Source of the DNA: Oceanicaulis sp. MMSF_3324 | Lineage (GTDB): Bacteria > Pseudomonadota > Alphaproteobacteria > Caulobacterales > Maricaulaceae | Reading direction: 5' to 3' | Length of the DNA: 64,000 bases | Assembly: GCF_030733545.1 (NCBI RefSeq) | Contig: NZ_JASHIU010000012.1 | Coordinates: 37,113-101,112, forward strand | Shown: positions 9,241-16,948 of the stretch, piece by piece | How the letters are laid out: every line of letters begins with the position of its first letter | Numbering within the stretch: the stretch's first letter is position 1 | The notes under the pieces: generated by a model | Told to the model about the DNA's origin: nothing | The model's input: only the letters and a program-made list of their open reading frames with translations | Databases searched by the model: none | Translations under genes and position numbers: made by a program

Positions 9241-11247
9241 CTAGCCCCCTTCATACGGCGCGGCTTGCGCTGTATTGCCCTGATCAATGTCGTTCCAGAA
9301 AGCCACAAAGTCGCGGCTGGCATAGCCGCGCCCTTCAAGCGCCCGACGCGCCTGCATCGCCTGTGCGATATCGCCAAGTCGCCAGTACAGACGCGCTTCG
9401 AGATCGATCGCCGCCAGTCTGCGCGGCTCCGCGATCATGCCCAGCTGGTTGAGGGCGGACCGGTAAAGGGTTTCCGCCTCCCCCTGTCGGCCCAGCGCAG
9501 ACAAGGCCTCACCGCGGATATAATAGGCATGGGCCAGTGCGCTACGCGCCACTTCCTTGCCGTTGGCGATGGCCTGTTCGCCTGCGCTGATGGCCTGAGT
9601 CGTCTCCAGAACAGCCGTCTCGTAAGAACCGGCCCGGAACGCCAGCTCACCCGCCAGGGTCAGCGCCCACGTCCGGGTCAGATACAGGGTGTCGTTCTCA
9701 CCGTTCTCATTGGTGCGCGCCGCCAGCCTGCGCGCCTCACCGATCAGCAACTGCGCCCGCACCATCTCGTCCCGGCTGAGCGCCACCCGGGCGCGCTGAT
9801 AGATCAGCTGAACATAGTGACGGCCATAACTGTTGTTTTCCGGCGCTTCAGCAAACAGCGCACTGACCGTGTCCAGAGCCTCGTCGAGCAAGTCTGCGCT
9901 GCGCTCATCCTGACCCATATCCGTGGCGATCCCGGCGATCTCGCCCTGGGTATGCGCCACTTTCAGGCGCAGGCGGGACAAGCCGGGCGTTTGCTCCAGC
10001 TCCTGACGGTACAACGCCAGTTCGCGTTCGCGTGTTTCAAGCGCCTCATTGAGCGCGCCCGCATCGCGTTGCGCGTCCGCGAGCCAGCCCAACGTATTGC
10101 CCAGATCCCCCGGGCCAATGACGCGTTCTTCGATCAGCCCGCTTTCAAAAATGTCCACCGCTTCCTCGAACAGGGCCGTGGCGGATACAGGGTTGCCTGT
10201 ATCGAGATCGATCACGCCAAGATTGAGGGCCGCATAGCCCAGTTCCGCCCGGTAACTGGGATTGTCAGGCTCCCGCGCATTGAGCGTTTGCGCCATATCG
10301 GCATAGATATCCATATAGGTCTCAGCCGTTGCCATATCGCCGCTGCGATACGCCTGATTGCCAACCCAGTATGCCGATTGGGCGTGGTCGTAGACGCGCT
10401 GAAGACTGTTCGGCGAACGCGCCAGAAGCGCTTCCGTCATCTCGTAGGCCGCCAGAAACGCCTCGCGCGCCTGTTCGGGCTGTCCGTGGATGTCTCGGGC
10501 CTCGCCAATCAGATTGAACAGGCGGGCGCGCCGCCCCAGCTCGTCATCAGACAAACCGGCGACAGACGTGTTGAGATAGGCGCGTGTCAGGTCATCGGCC
10601 AGCCGCACCAAGGTCTCCTGGCGAGCTGTTTGCGGCAGATTTTCGGTAATGTCGGTCAGCAGGCGGCTCGTAAAGGCCTGAGCCTCGGCCGCCTCATCCT
10701 GGTACGCGCTGATCTGATCGGCCTGCCAGACCGTAACCCCCAGCATCATTGCGGAAGCGACCGCCAACCCGGTTGCAAGCGGGCGATAGGCGATACTGGT
10801 CGCCAATGTTCGGGCAATCGAAATACCGGCATCCGCGCTGGCTTCATGAGCGATCTCATCCGCGAGCACTTCAACGCTGGTTTCGTCATTATACAAAGCG
10901 CCCAGGACCGGCGGCTGCGGCAACGTCCAGAACGAGCCGTTGCTGCGCCGCTCAGCACGCAAGGCCATGGGCAGAACCGGACGTTCGGTCTCCATCCCGA
11001 CGACACGGATGTGCCGCATGCCATTGGACCAGGTGAAATCCTCGAGGAAATTATTGAGCGTCTGGCATTTCAGAGCGGCCGGCGAACACATGACGATCAG
11101 ACGCGCCTTTTTCTCGGCCACGCCAACATCCGTCGACAGAACTGTGCGCACGCCGCGATCGAGCAAGGCCTGACGCAAGCGCGCAGCGCGCGCCTGATCA
11201 GCGTTAGCGGCGGCGATAATCACCAGAGGCTGTTTTCTGGAGCTCAA
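9241..11247 (-). CDS. TIR-like domain, membrane-anchored TPR protein
   Basis: A 668-aa protein with three parts. Residues 1-100 resemble a bacterial TIR fold: a first strand PLVIIAAAN, a helix RAARLRQALLDRG, then ARLIVMCSPAALK, and a late VLPMALR turn. About residues 155-172 form one hydrophobic span (LATGLAVASAMMLGVTVW). Residues 200-650 are a long helical array with TPR spacing (for example YRAELGYAALNLGVIDLDTG, YYIRGEALSALGRQGEAE). The usual catalytic Glu of NADase-type TIR domains cannot be placed with certainty (a candidate lies in NNFLEDF), so the domain may only bind. It would face the cytoplasm with TPRs outside, or the reverse. It is followed immediately by a 161-aa partner. Confidence 0.72.
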   Translation of the reverse strand: MSSRKQPLVIIAAANADQARAARLRQALLDRGVRTVLSTDVGVAEKKARLIVMCSPAALKCQTLNNFLEDFTWSNGMRHIRVVGMETERPVLPMALRAERRSNGSFWTLPQPPVLGALYNDETSVEVLADEIAHEASADAGISIARTLATSIAYRPLATGLAVASAMMLGVTVWQADQISAYQDEAAEAQAFTSRLLTDITENLPQTARQETLVRLADDLTRAYLNTSVAGLSDDELGRRARLFNLIGEARDIHGQPEQAREAFLAAYEMTEALLARSPNSLQRVYDHAQSAYWVGNQAYRSGDMATAETYMDIYADMAQTLNAREPDNPSYRAELGYAALNLGVIDLDTGNPVSATALFEEAVDIFESGLIEERVIGPGDLGNTLGWLADAQRDAGALNEALETRERELALYRQELEQTPGLSRLRLKVAHTQGEIAGIATDMGQDERSADLLDEALDTVSALFAEAPENNSYGRHYVQLIYQRARVALSRDEMVRAQLLIGEARRLAARTNENGENDTLYLTRTWALTLAGELAFRAGSYETAVLETTQAISAGEQAIANGKEVARSALAHAYYIRGEALSALGRQGEAETLYRSALNQLGMIAEPRRLAAIDLEARLYWRLGDIAQAMQARRALEGRGYASRDFVAFWNDIDQGNTAQAAPYEGG

Positions 11248-11589
11248 CGATTCAGTTCCTGAAATGGGAAAGCGACCTCATCGCTTTGTATAGCCTTTTG
11301 ATTGATATGGATGCATCAGGATTAATGGAGCGTAGACTATGTGTGGCCGGCTTGCTCCATTAATTCTCACGCAGGACGCGATCCGGACCGGATGGTCCAC
11401 CTTCACCGGCAAAGCCACAAGCCCATGAATTTGTTTATTTAATTGAATTTGTGGAAAAACATTCAAGACCTTGCAGGGGCTGAGGACATTCGGATGACGC
11501 TTCAGCAACTCGCCGTAAAGTCTATAGATTTTGCTGTGGAAAGGTGACGTTGTCGCCGGCCTCCATGCCCGGAGCCGGTCGCCAAACAT
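11248..11589. other. 342-bp intergenic region between the TIR gene and tRNA-Leu
   Basis: No convincing protein gene here. An open minus-strand frame running through the tRNA (11278-11766) translates the tRNA itself and is spurious. The region is more AT-rich than its surroundings around 11425-11460 and holds the inverted repeat at 11321-11364. It must carry the promoter of the TIR/TPR unit and the 3' trailer of tRNA-Leu. Confidence 0.6.
11321..11364. repeat. 11-bp perfect inverted repeat upstream of the TIR/TPR gene
   Basis: ATTAATGGAGC at 11321-11331 is exactly complementary to GCTCCATTAAT at 11354-11364, with 22 nt between. It lies 74-117 nt upstream of the TIR gene start. It could be an operator, a 5'-leader hairpin or the relic of a mobile element; no T-run follows, so it is not a normal terminator. 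Confidence 0.75.
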
Positions 11590-11676
11590 TGGTACGGGCG
11601 GTCGGACTCGAACCGACAAGGGCTTGCGCCCGGGGGATTTTGAATCCCCTGCGTCTACCAATTCCGCCACGCCCGC
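11590..11676 (-). tRNA. tRNA-Leu (anticodon CAA)
   Basis: An 87-nt cloverleaf with encoded CCA. The acceptor arm starts GCGGGCG, the D-loop region is TGGCGGAATTGGTAGACGC, the anticodon arm GGGGA-TTCAAAA-TCCCC gives CAA (reads UUG), a long variable arm CGGGCGCAAGCCC follows, and the T arm contains GGTTCGAGTCC. Long variable arm and anticodon both fit leucine. Confidence 0.97.
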
Positions 11677-11825
11677 ACGCATGTCGACGCAAGCGGTCTG
11701 TATGCCTTGAAAACCGCAGGCGGTCGAGCCCGGTTTTTCAGTTGGCGCGCCACGGCTTGATGACATGGACGAGGCCCGCTGCTGGCTCTAAGACAGACAG
11801 GAATTCAGCCTCAAAGGTGAACGTG

Positions 11826-12503
11826 ATGGCGCACGCAGGGCCGCAGGGACCGCATACAGACCAGAATGCGCAAAGCGAGCAGATGGCGCTGACCGAGGCG
11901 CTCGCGATCATCGCTGATGACGCGCCTGCGGACGGGCTGACTTTGGGCCAGTTCAGTAACGCTCTGGGCGAGCGTGTGTTTGGCGCCTTGCTGTTCGCGC
12001 TCGCCATTCCGGTCTGCATGCCTTTTCTGTATGGCGTGCCGCAGATTGTCGCCCTGCCGATGATGGCCATAGCCGCGCAAATGGCGGCGGGTCGCCCTCA
12101 CCCCTGGATGCCCCGAAGCTTCAGGGACCGACCGCTGGACAAGGCGAGCCTGGTGCGTATCGCACGCTGGGCGAAGAAGTGGTTCGGCTGGCTGGAAACC
12201 CTGGCGCGCCCGCGCCTCGCCCTTCTGTCCGGCCCCACCGCAGAACGGCTGGTCGGCGCCATATTCGTCCTGTTCTGCGCGTCCATACTGATCCCCCTGC
12301 CCGCCACCAACACCGCGCCCGGCATCGGGATTGCGATCGCCTCGATCGGGCTGTTGACGCGCGACGGCCTGCTGGTTCTGGCGGGTCTCGTGCTCGGCCT
12401 CTTGTGGATCAGCCTGCTGATCATCGGCTTCACGTTTTTTGGAGCGGCGTTTATCGATCTGCTCAAAGACTTCATTCTGGGACTGTTCGGGGCCAGCGGC
12501 TGA
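11826..12503 (+). CDS. exopolysaccharide synthesis protein ExoD family
   Basis: A 225-aa integral membrane protein of the ExoD family (PF06055-type). The body begins LTEALAIIADDAPADGLTLG, typical of the family's N-terminus, and continues with FALAIPVCMPFLYGVPQIVA and four further hydrophobic segments. In rhizobia ExoD affects exopolysaccharide and alkaline tolerance, but the biochemical role is unknown. The frame is open upstream to 11544 across the tRNA. The ATG at 11826, with AAAGGTGA just upstream, is the sensible start. No exopolysaccharide genes are nearby; dsbB follows 54 nt downstream. Confidence 0.9.
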   Translation: MAHAGPQGPHTDQNAQSEQMALTEALAIIADDAPADGLTLGQFSNALGERVFGALLFALAIPVCMPFLYGVPQIVALPMMAIAAQMAAGRPHPWMPRSFRDRPLDKASLVRIARWAKKWFGWLETLARPRLALLSGPTAERLVGAIFVLFCASILIPLPATNTAPGIGIAIASIGLLTRDGLLVLAGLVLGLLWISLLIIGFTFFGAAFIDLLKDFILGLFGASG

Positions 12504-12557
12504 GCCTGCGTCGACCCGTCGCTCGCCCTGATCGTTTCTGTGAACTAGGTTGGCCAT

Positions 12558-13091
12558 ATGCACGCTTTGCAATCACTTCTGGATCGCTGGACCCGTCCCG
12601 ACACCTGGCCGCTGATCGGGGCGCTGGCCTCCGCCAGCCTGCTGGCCGGCGCATTCGGGTTCGAGCTGATCGGGCGTTACGCGCCTTGCCCGTTGTGCAT
12701 CGAACAACGCTGGGCGCATGCCTATTTGCTGGTCACCGGCCTGGTGCTGTTTACCGGCCTGCGCGTACTCAAGCCCGCCAGTGCGCTGGTCGACCGGGCC
12801 GCCTCGCTGATCATCGCCGGTCTGGCCGGTTTCAGCGCCTGGGTCGCGGGTTATCACGCCGGCGGCGAGTACGGCTTCTGGCGGCTGGACTGCCAGGCCG
12901 CCGACACCGATGCGATCAGCGTGGACCAGTTACTGTCTTCCCTGAACACCGCAACCAATGTCGTTCTGTGCGATGAACCGGCCTGGACGCTGTTTGGCGT
13001 CTCCATGGCGGGATACAATGTCATCATCAGCGGGCTGGTGATGCTGATCTCGATCCTGGTCGTGTTCCGCAAACCCTATCGGAGCGTGTAA
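12558..13091 (+). CDS. dsbB: disulfide bond formation protein DsbB
   Basis: A 177-aa inner-membrane quinone reductase that reoxidises periplasmic DsbA. It has four predicted spans. The first periplasmic loop holds the redox pair CPLC in YAPCPLCIEQRW (about residues 45-48). The second loop holds the other two cysteines, in WRLDCQAA and VVLCDEPAW. Its stop overlaps the next start (TAATG), so it is probably co-transcribed with coq7. That pairing makes sense because DsbB passes electrons to ubiquinone, although the linkage alone does not prove it. Confidence 0.95.
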   Translation: MHALQSLLDRWTRPDTWPLIGALASASLLAGAFGFELIGRYAPCPLCIEQRWAHAYLLVTGLVLFTGLRVLKPASALVDRAASLIIAGLAGFSAWVAGYHAGGEYGFWRLDCQAADTDAISVDQLLSSLNTATNVVLCDEPAWTLFGVSMAGYNVIISGLVMLISILVVFRKPYRSV

Positions 13092-13657
13092 TGGCGCAAC
13101 GCAAGACCATCCGTCGTCCCGGCCGCAAGGCTGACGCCTCGCGTATCGAATCCATGGTGCGCGTCGACCATGCCGGCGAGTACGCCGCCGTCGCCATCTA
13201 TCAGGGGCAACGCGCCGTCTTCAAAGGCCGGCCGGAGAAAGCGCGCATTGCCAGCCAGCTCGTCCATATGGAAGCGGATGAGCAACATCACCTGCAGGCG
13301 TTCGACGATCATATCCGCAGCGGCAAGGCGCGCCCGACCCTGCTGTCCCCGATCGCGAATTTCGCGGGCTTCGTCCTGGGCGCCGGCACGGCGTTGCTGG
13401 GCGAAAAGGCCGCCCATGCGTGCACCGAAGCCGTCGAGGCCGTGATCGAAGGCCATTATGACGATCAGGTGCAGGAGCTTCGCTGGGCCGGCAATGATGA
13501 ACTGGCCGACCAGTTCGCCCAGTTCCGTGACGAGGAAACCGCGCACAAGGATCTGGCCGTCGAGGAAGGCGCCAAGGACGCGGCGGGTTATTCGGTCCTG
13601 TCCACACTGATCTCAACCGGCTGCCACACCGGGATCGCCCTGTGCAAACGGATCTAG
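13091..13657 (+). CDS. coq7: demethoxyubiquinone hydroxylase (Coq7/UbiF-type di-iron)
   Basis: Hydroxylates 2-octaprenyl-3-methyl-6-methoxy-benzoquinol at C5 in ubiquinone synthesis. The 188-aa protein shows the di-iron carboxylate repeats: VDHAGEYAA, HMEADEQHH, CTEAVEAVIEGHYDDQ and FRDEETAHKD. These supply the two ExxH motifs and the single glutamates expected of the Coq7 family. It starts on the last base of the dsbB stop codon. Its own TAG overlaps the convergent HAD-phosphatase stop in the CTAG at 13654-13657. Confidence 0.96.
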   Translation: MAQRKTIRRPGRKADASRIESMVRVDHAGEYAAVAIYQGQRAVFKGRPEKARIASQLVHMEADEQHHLQAFDDHIRSGKARPTLLSPIANFAGFVLGAGTALLGEKAAHACTEAVEAVIEGHYDDQVQELRWAGNDELADQFAQFRDEETAHKDLAVEEGAKDAAGYSVLSTLISTGCHTGIALCKRI

Positions 13658-14490
13658 CGCTCCAGCGCCTTGAGCCGTTCCACCGCCGCCATCTTGTCGA
13701 TGGCCGCTTTGACGTAGGCATCCAGCGGTGCGCCGTCTGAATAATCCGCATCCGCGGTGAAATGGACCCGGCGATCCGCCTTGAGCTTGGCGGTTTTCTC
13801 CGCGCCCTTGCCATCTCCCGCCGGATGCACGGCGATGGACACCCCGCCCTGCTCCTTGACGGTGCGCATGCAGGGCACGTCGGTATCCCCATCACCCACA
13901 TAGATCATGTTGCGGAACGGTACGGGGCGGTCATCCTCGGGCACATAGGCGTTGACCTCGGCATGGTCGGACAGATCCAGCGCGCCTTTGTTGATGCGGA
14001 ACAGAAACTGGGTCTTGTTGGTGTAATTGACCGCCGACGCCGCCCAGACCGGCACATCATCGGCATTGTATTTGAACTCGCTGGCGAAGATCGCATCGAA
14101 CTCCTCGCCCACCGCGCTCGCCGCGATCATCTCCTTGAGCCCCGATGAGATGATGTAGTGCTGAATCCGGACCCCGCGCTCGGCCCCATAGGCGCGCAGG
14201 CGTTCGAACCAGCCCTCCGCCACACCGGGAAAGAACGCCACGGACTGGCCATGGCGCTCGATATCCTCGCGGCGGAAGCGGACATCCTCACGCTGAGCAG
14301 CTTTCACCATCTCGTGCATGTAGATGAGGATATTGTCCGCGCCCAGACGCGCCGCCTCGCCGTTCACCCGATCCCAGAACGCGCCGATCTCCTCGCCGAT
14401 CTCGGGAATGAAGGAATGCTCCTGCATGGAGCCGGGACTCAGCGTGCCGTCGAAATCATAGGCGATGGCGATGGTGGGCGTGTGGGTCAT
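13654..14490 (-). CDS. HAD-superfamily phosphatase
   Basis: A 278-aa soluble hydrolase of the haloacid dehalogenase superfamily. The nucleophile motif DFDGTLSPG is at about residues 11-19, and motif III/IV YVGDGDTDVPCM carries the Mg-binding acids. Motif II is in HYIISSGLKEM. The overall layout resembles phosphoserine-phosphatase-like HADs with a helical cap (residues 30-105). The substrate is not predictable. The ATG at 14490 places the first strand six residues in; a longer start at 14526 adds residues with no family match. The ribosome site is weak. Confidence 0.88.
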   Translation of the reverse strand: MTHTPTIAIAYDFDGTLSPGSMQEHSFIPEIGEEIGAFWDRVNGEAARLGADNILIYMHEMVKAAQREDVRFRREDIERHGQSVAFFPGVAEGWFERLRAYGAERGVRIQHYIISSGLKEMIAASAVGEEFDAIFASEFKYNADDVPVWAASAVNYTNKTQFLFRINKGALDLSDHAEVNAYVPEDDRPVPFRNMIYVGDGDTDVPCMRTVKEQGGVSIAVHPAGDGKGAEKTAKLKADRRVHFTADADYSDGAPLDAYVKAAIDKMAAVERLKALER

Positions 14491-14538
14491 GGATCGCGAT
14501 GAAGCCTGTTTCGGGGCGAAGCGCAAGCCGGCTCAGGA

Positions 14539-15105
14539 TCAGGCCTCCAGCTCCACATCCCAGTACAGATAATCAAGCCAGCTTTCGTGCAGGTATTTGG
14601 GCGGGAAACGCCGGCCCTGGGACTGCAGCTGATGCTGGCTGGGCCGGTCCGCATCGCGCAAGAGCGGCATCTTGGCTTCACGCGGCGTGCGCCCGCCCTT
14701 CTTGAGGTTACACGGCGCGCAGGCGGCGACGATATTGTCCCAGGTGGTCCGGCCGCCATAGGCGCGCGGCACCACATGATCAAAGGTCAGCTGATCAAGC
14801 TTGTCCGTGCCGCAATACTGGCAGCGGAAGCCGTCACGCAGGAAGACGTTGAACCGGGTGAAGGCGGGCGGACGATCCTGGCTGACATAGTCGCGCAGGG
14901 CGACGACCGACGGCGCGCGAATCGAGCGCGACGGGCTTCTGATCTCGGTATTGTATTCAGAGACGATGTCCACACGCTCGAGAAAGGCCGCCTTGATGGC
15001 TTCCTGCCAGGGCCAGGTGGACAGAGGATAATAGGACAGCGGTTGATAGTCCGCATTCAGGACAAGGCATCTCAGGTCATCAGGCGCAGCCTTAAAGACC
15101 CGCAT
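14539..15105 (-). CDS. HNH endonuclease family protein
   Basis: A 188-aa protein with an HNH nuclease core. The zinc pair CQYCG (about residue 93), LTFDHVVPRAYGG with the catalytic His, WDNIVAACAPCN with the Asn and the second CxxC, and KKGGRTP are all present. It belongs to the widely conserved stand-alone HNH family that begins VLNADYQPLSYYPLSTWPWQ and is found in many bacteria with no known restriction partner. The ATG at 15105 fits the family N-terminus; the longer frame upstream (to 15231) is Arg/Ser-rich and unlikely. Cellular role unknown. Confidence 0.9.
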   Translation of the reverse strand: MRVFKAAPDDLRCLVLNADYQPLSYYPLSTWPWQEAIKAAFLERVDIVSEYNTEIRSPSRSIRAPSVVALRDYVSQDRPPAFTRFNVFLRDGFRCQYCGTDKLDQLTFDHVVPRAYGGRTTWDNIVAACAPCNLKKGGRTPREAKMPLLRDADRPSQHQLQSQGRRFPPKYLHESWLDYLYWDVELEA

Positions 15106-15312
15106 GACCGCCCCCGCACCCAAGCGCCGGGCGGCGCGTTTGAAGGAGGATGGCCCCCTGATATGCAAGCGTCGTCTTGAAGACGCGCCTCCCTCTGAGC
15201 CTTCGGGCTGATCCATCCAGCGAATCAACAACCCAGTCCTTGAGACAGACGAACAATACGCCTGTTCTTATGACATGGCTATGACACAGGCTCGACGCTT
15301 GTTTGACAGTCG

Positions 15313-15975
15313 CTAGCCGCGCAACCGGCCTGACAGGGCCGCCTCGATGAAGTGCTGACCCAGCTCCAGCCCATCCGGTCCGATGGAGTGGGGAATGCCG
15401 CGGGAGATATGGAATTGCGCGCCATGGCCGGCCTCGGCGAGGCCCTGCGCCGCCATGAAGGTCATGCCCACCGGGAGCACATCATCGCTGTCGCCATGAA
15501 TGAGCAGGATCGGCGGCTTGGCCGTGATTTCGGACTTCAGCCGCTCCGGCCCCGGCAGCGCGCCGGAATAGCCGATAACGCCCGCGGGCGCGACTTCGCG
15601 ACGAAGCGCGGTGTGCAGCGCCATCATGGTGCCTTGGGAGAACCCGATCAGGATGAGGTTCTCCGGCGCAACCTCCCAGCGCTTGAGCTCGGAGCTGACA
15701 AACTGCTCCGCCGTGGCATGCGCCGAGCGCACGCCCTGCTCCATCGCCGCCGGATCGAGCCGGGAAATCGGGAACCATTGATACCCGCCCGGCGCGCCGG
15801 GCACGGGTTCGGGCGCATCGGGCGAGGCCCAAGCCACGTCCGGAAAATGCGGCGCCCAGTGCTGGGCCAGACCTGCGAGATCGGCGCCATTGGAGCCATA
15901 CCCATGAAACAGGATGACCAGGTGTTTCGCCTGACCCGATTTGGGCGCGATGCGCGGACCGTCGATCAAGATCAT
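15313..15975 (-). CDS. phospholipase/carboxylesterase family alpha/beta hydrolase
   Basis: A 220-aa cytosolic esterase of the Abhydrolase_2 family. The oxyanion region is VILFHGYGSNGADL, the nucleophile elbow is LIGFSQGTMMA, the acid is in LLIHGDSDDVLPV and the histidine in RGIPHSIGPDGL. Family members hydrolyse short-chain esters or lysophospholipids, and the exact substrate is not evident. The ATG at 15975 has GAGGGA nine bases upstream. It is divergent from gluQ with a 100-bp gap between them. Confidence 0.93.
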   Translation of the reverse strand: MILIDGPRIAPKSGQAKHLVILFHGYGSNGADLAGLAQHWAPHFPDVAWASPDAPEPVPGAPGGYQWFPISRLDPAAMEQGVRSAHATAEQFVSSELKRWEVAPENLILIGFSQGTMMALHTALRREVAPAGVIGYSGALPGPERLKSEITAKPPILLIHGDSDDVLPVGMTFMAAQGLAEAGHGAQFHISRGIPHSIGPDGLELGQHFIEAALSGRLRG

Positions 15976-16075
15976 GGAGTGCGTCCCTCTTAAGTGTTCG
16001 GCGATCATAAAGCGCTGACCGATCTGGAAAACCCCAAGCCTCGCGCCAGCTTCAGCACGGTGTTATCTAGCAGGC

Positions 16076-16948
16076 ATGAGCGCTTTCCTCACCCGTTTCG
16101 CCCCCTCGCCCACCGGCTATCTGCATCTGGGGCACGCCTTCTCGGCCATGACCGTATTTGACGCCGCGCGGGACGCAGGTGGGACATGCCTTCTGAGGGT
16201 CGAGGATATCGATGTGACGCGCTGCAAGCCCGAATACGAGACGGCCGTATATGAGGATCTGGACTGGCTTGGCTGTGAGTGGCCCGAGCCCGTGCGTCGC
16301 CAGAGCGAGCATTTCTCCGAGTATCACTCGGCTCTCGAGAAGCTGCACGCCAAGGGCCTCGTTTATCGCTGTTTCAAGACCCGCAAGGAGATCGCCGAGG
16401 ACATCGCCCGCGCGCCGCATCATCCGGGCGAAGGCCCTGAAGGCGTGATCTATCCCGGTCCGTCAGAGCCCATGAGCCCGGACGAAGAGGCCGAACGGTT
16501 GGACAAGGGCGAGGCGTTCGCCTGGCGCCTGTCCATCTCCGCCTGCCGGGATCATCTCGGTGAGACGTTTGACCGTCTGAGCTTTATCGAGACCGGCGAA
16601 GGCCCGGACGGGGAAACCGGCGAGGTGCGCGCCCGCCCGGAAACGCTGGGCGATGTGATCCTGGGCCGCAAGGATGTGGGGACGAGCTATCACCTCGCCT
16701 GCACCCATGATGACGCATTGCAGGGCGTCACCCATGTGATCCGGGGCGTGGACCTGTATTTCGCCACCCATCTGCATCGGCTGCTGCAAGAACTGATGGG
16801 CTGGCCGGTCCCCGTCTATCGCCATCACAAGCTGATGCTCGATGAAACCGGAAAGCGCTTCGCCAAGCGCGACCAGTCCCTCACCCTGCGCGCCCTGCGG
16901 GAAGCAGGCGAAACACCAGACAGTCTGCGCCAGCGGGTGGGGCTCTAG
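16076..16948 (+). CDS. gluQRS: glutamyl-Q tRNA(Asp) synthetase
   Basis: Charges glutamate onto queuosine in the anticodon of tRNA-Asp. The 290-aa product is a truncated GluRS-like catalytic core without an anticodon-binding domain. It has the HIGH motif as HLGH in FAPSPTGYLHLGHAF, the ligand region LRVEDIDVTR, and the KMSKS-like KRFAKRD near residue 260. The Cys-x-Cys pair that binds zinc in the E. coli enzyme is not there (a single Cys in LVYRCFKTR), so this is probably a zinc-free variant. Its TAG stop overlaps that of the convergent MFS gene. Confidence 0.93.
   Translation: MSAFLTRFAPSPTGYLHLGHAFSAMTVFDAARDAGGTCLLRVEDIDVTRCKPEYETAVYEDLDWLGCEWPEPVRRQSEHFSEYHSALEKLHAKGLVYRCFKTRKEIAEDIARAPHHPGEGPEGVIYPGPSEPMSPDEEAERLDKGEAFAWRLSISACRDHLGETFDRLSFIETGEGPDGETGEVRARPETLGDVILGRKDVGTSYHLACTHDDALQGVTHVIRGVDLYFATHLHRLLQELMGWPVPVYRHHKLMLDETGKRFAKRDQSLTLRALREAGETPDSLRQRVGL

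Noticed and set aside
9223..11262. 679-codon open plus-strand frame opposite the TIR/TPR gene
   Set aside because: Arg/Gln/His-rich composition typical of the antisense of a GC-rich gene; the minus-strand protein has clear TPR periodicity and a membrane span.
9241..11676. Genomic island integrated at tRNA-Leu
   Set aside because: No integrase, no direct repeat of the tRNA end, and base composition is not clearly different from the rest.
11278..11766. Open minus-strand frame of 162 codons that runs through tRNA-Leu
   Set aside because: Its middle is the translated tRNA (a familiar annotation artefact); the rest has no coding look.
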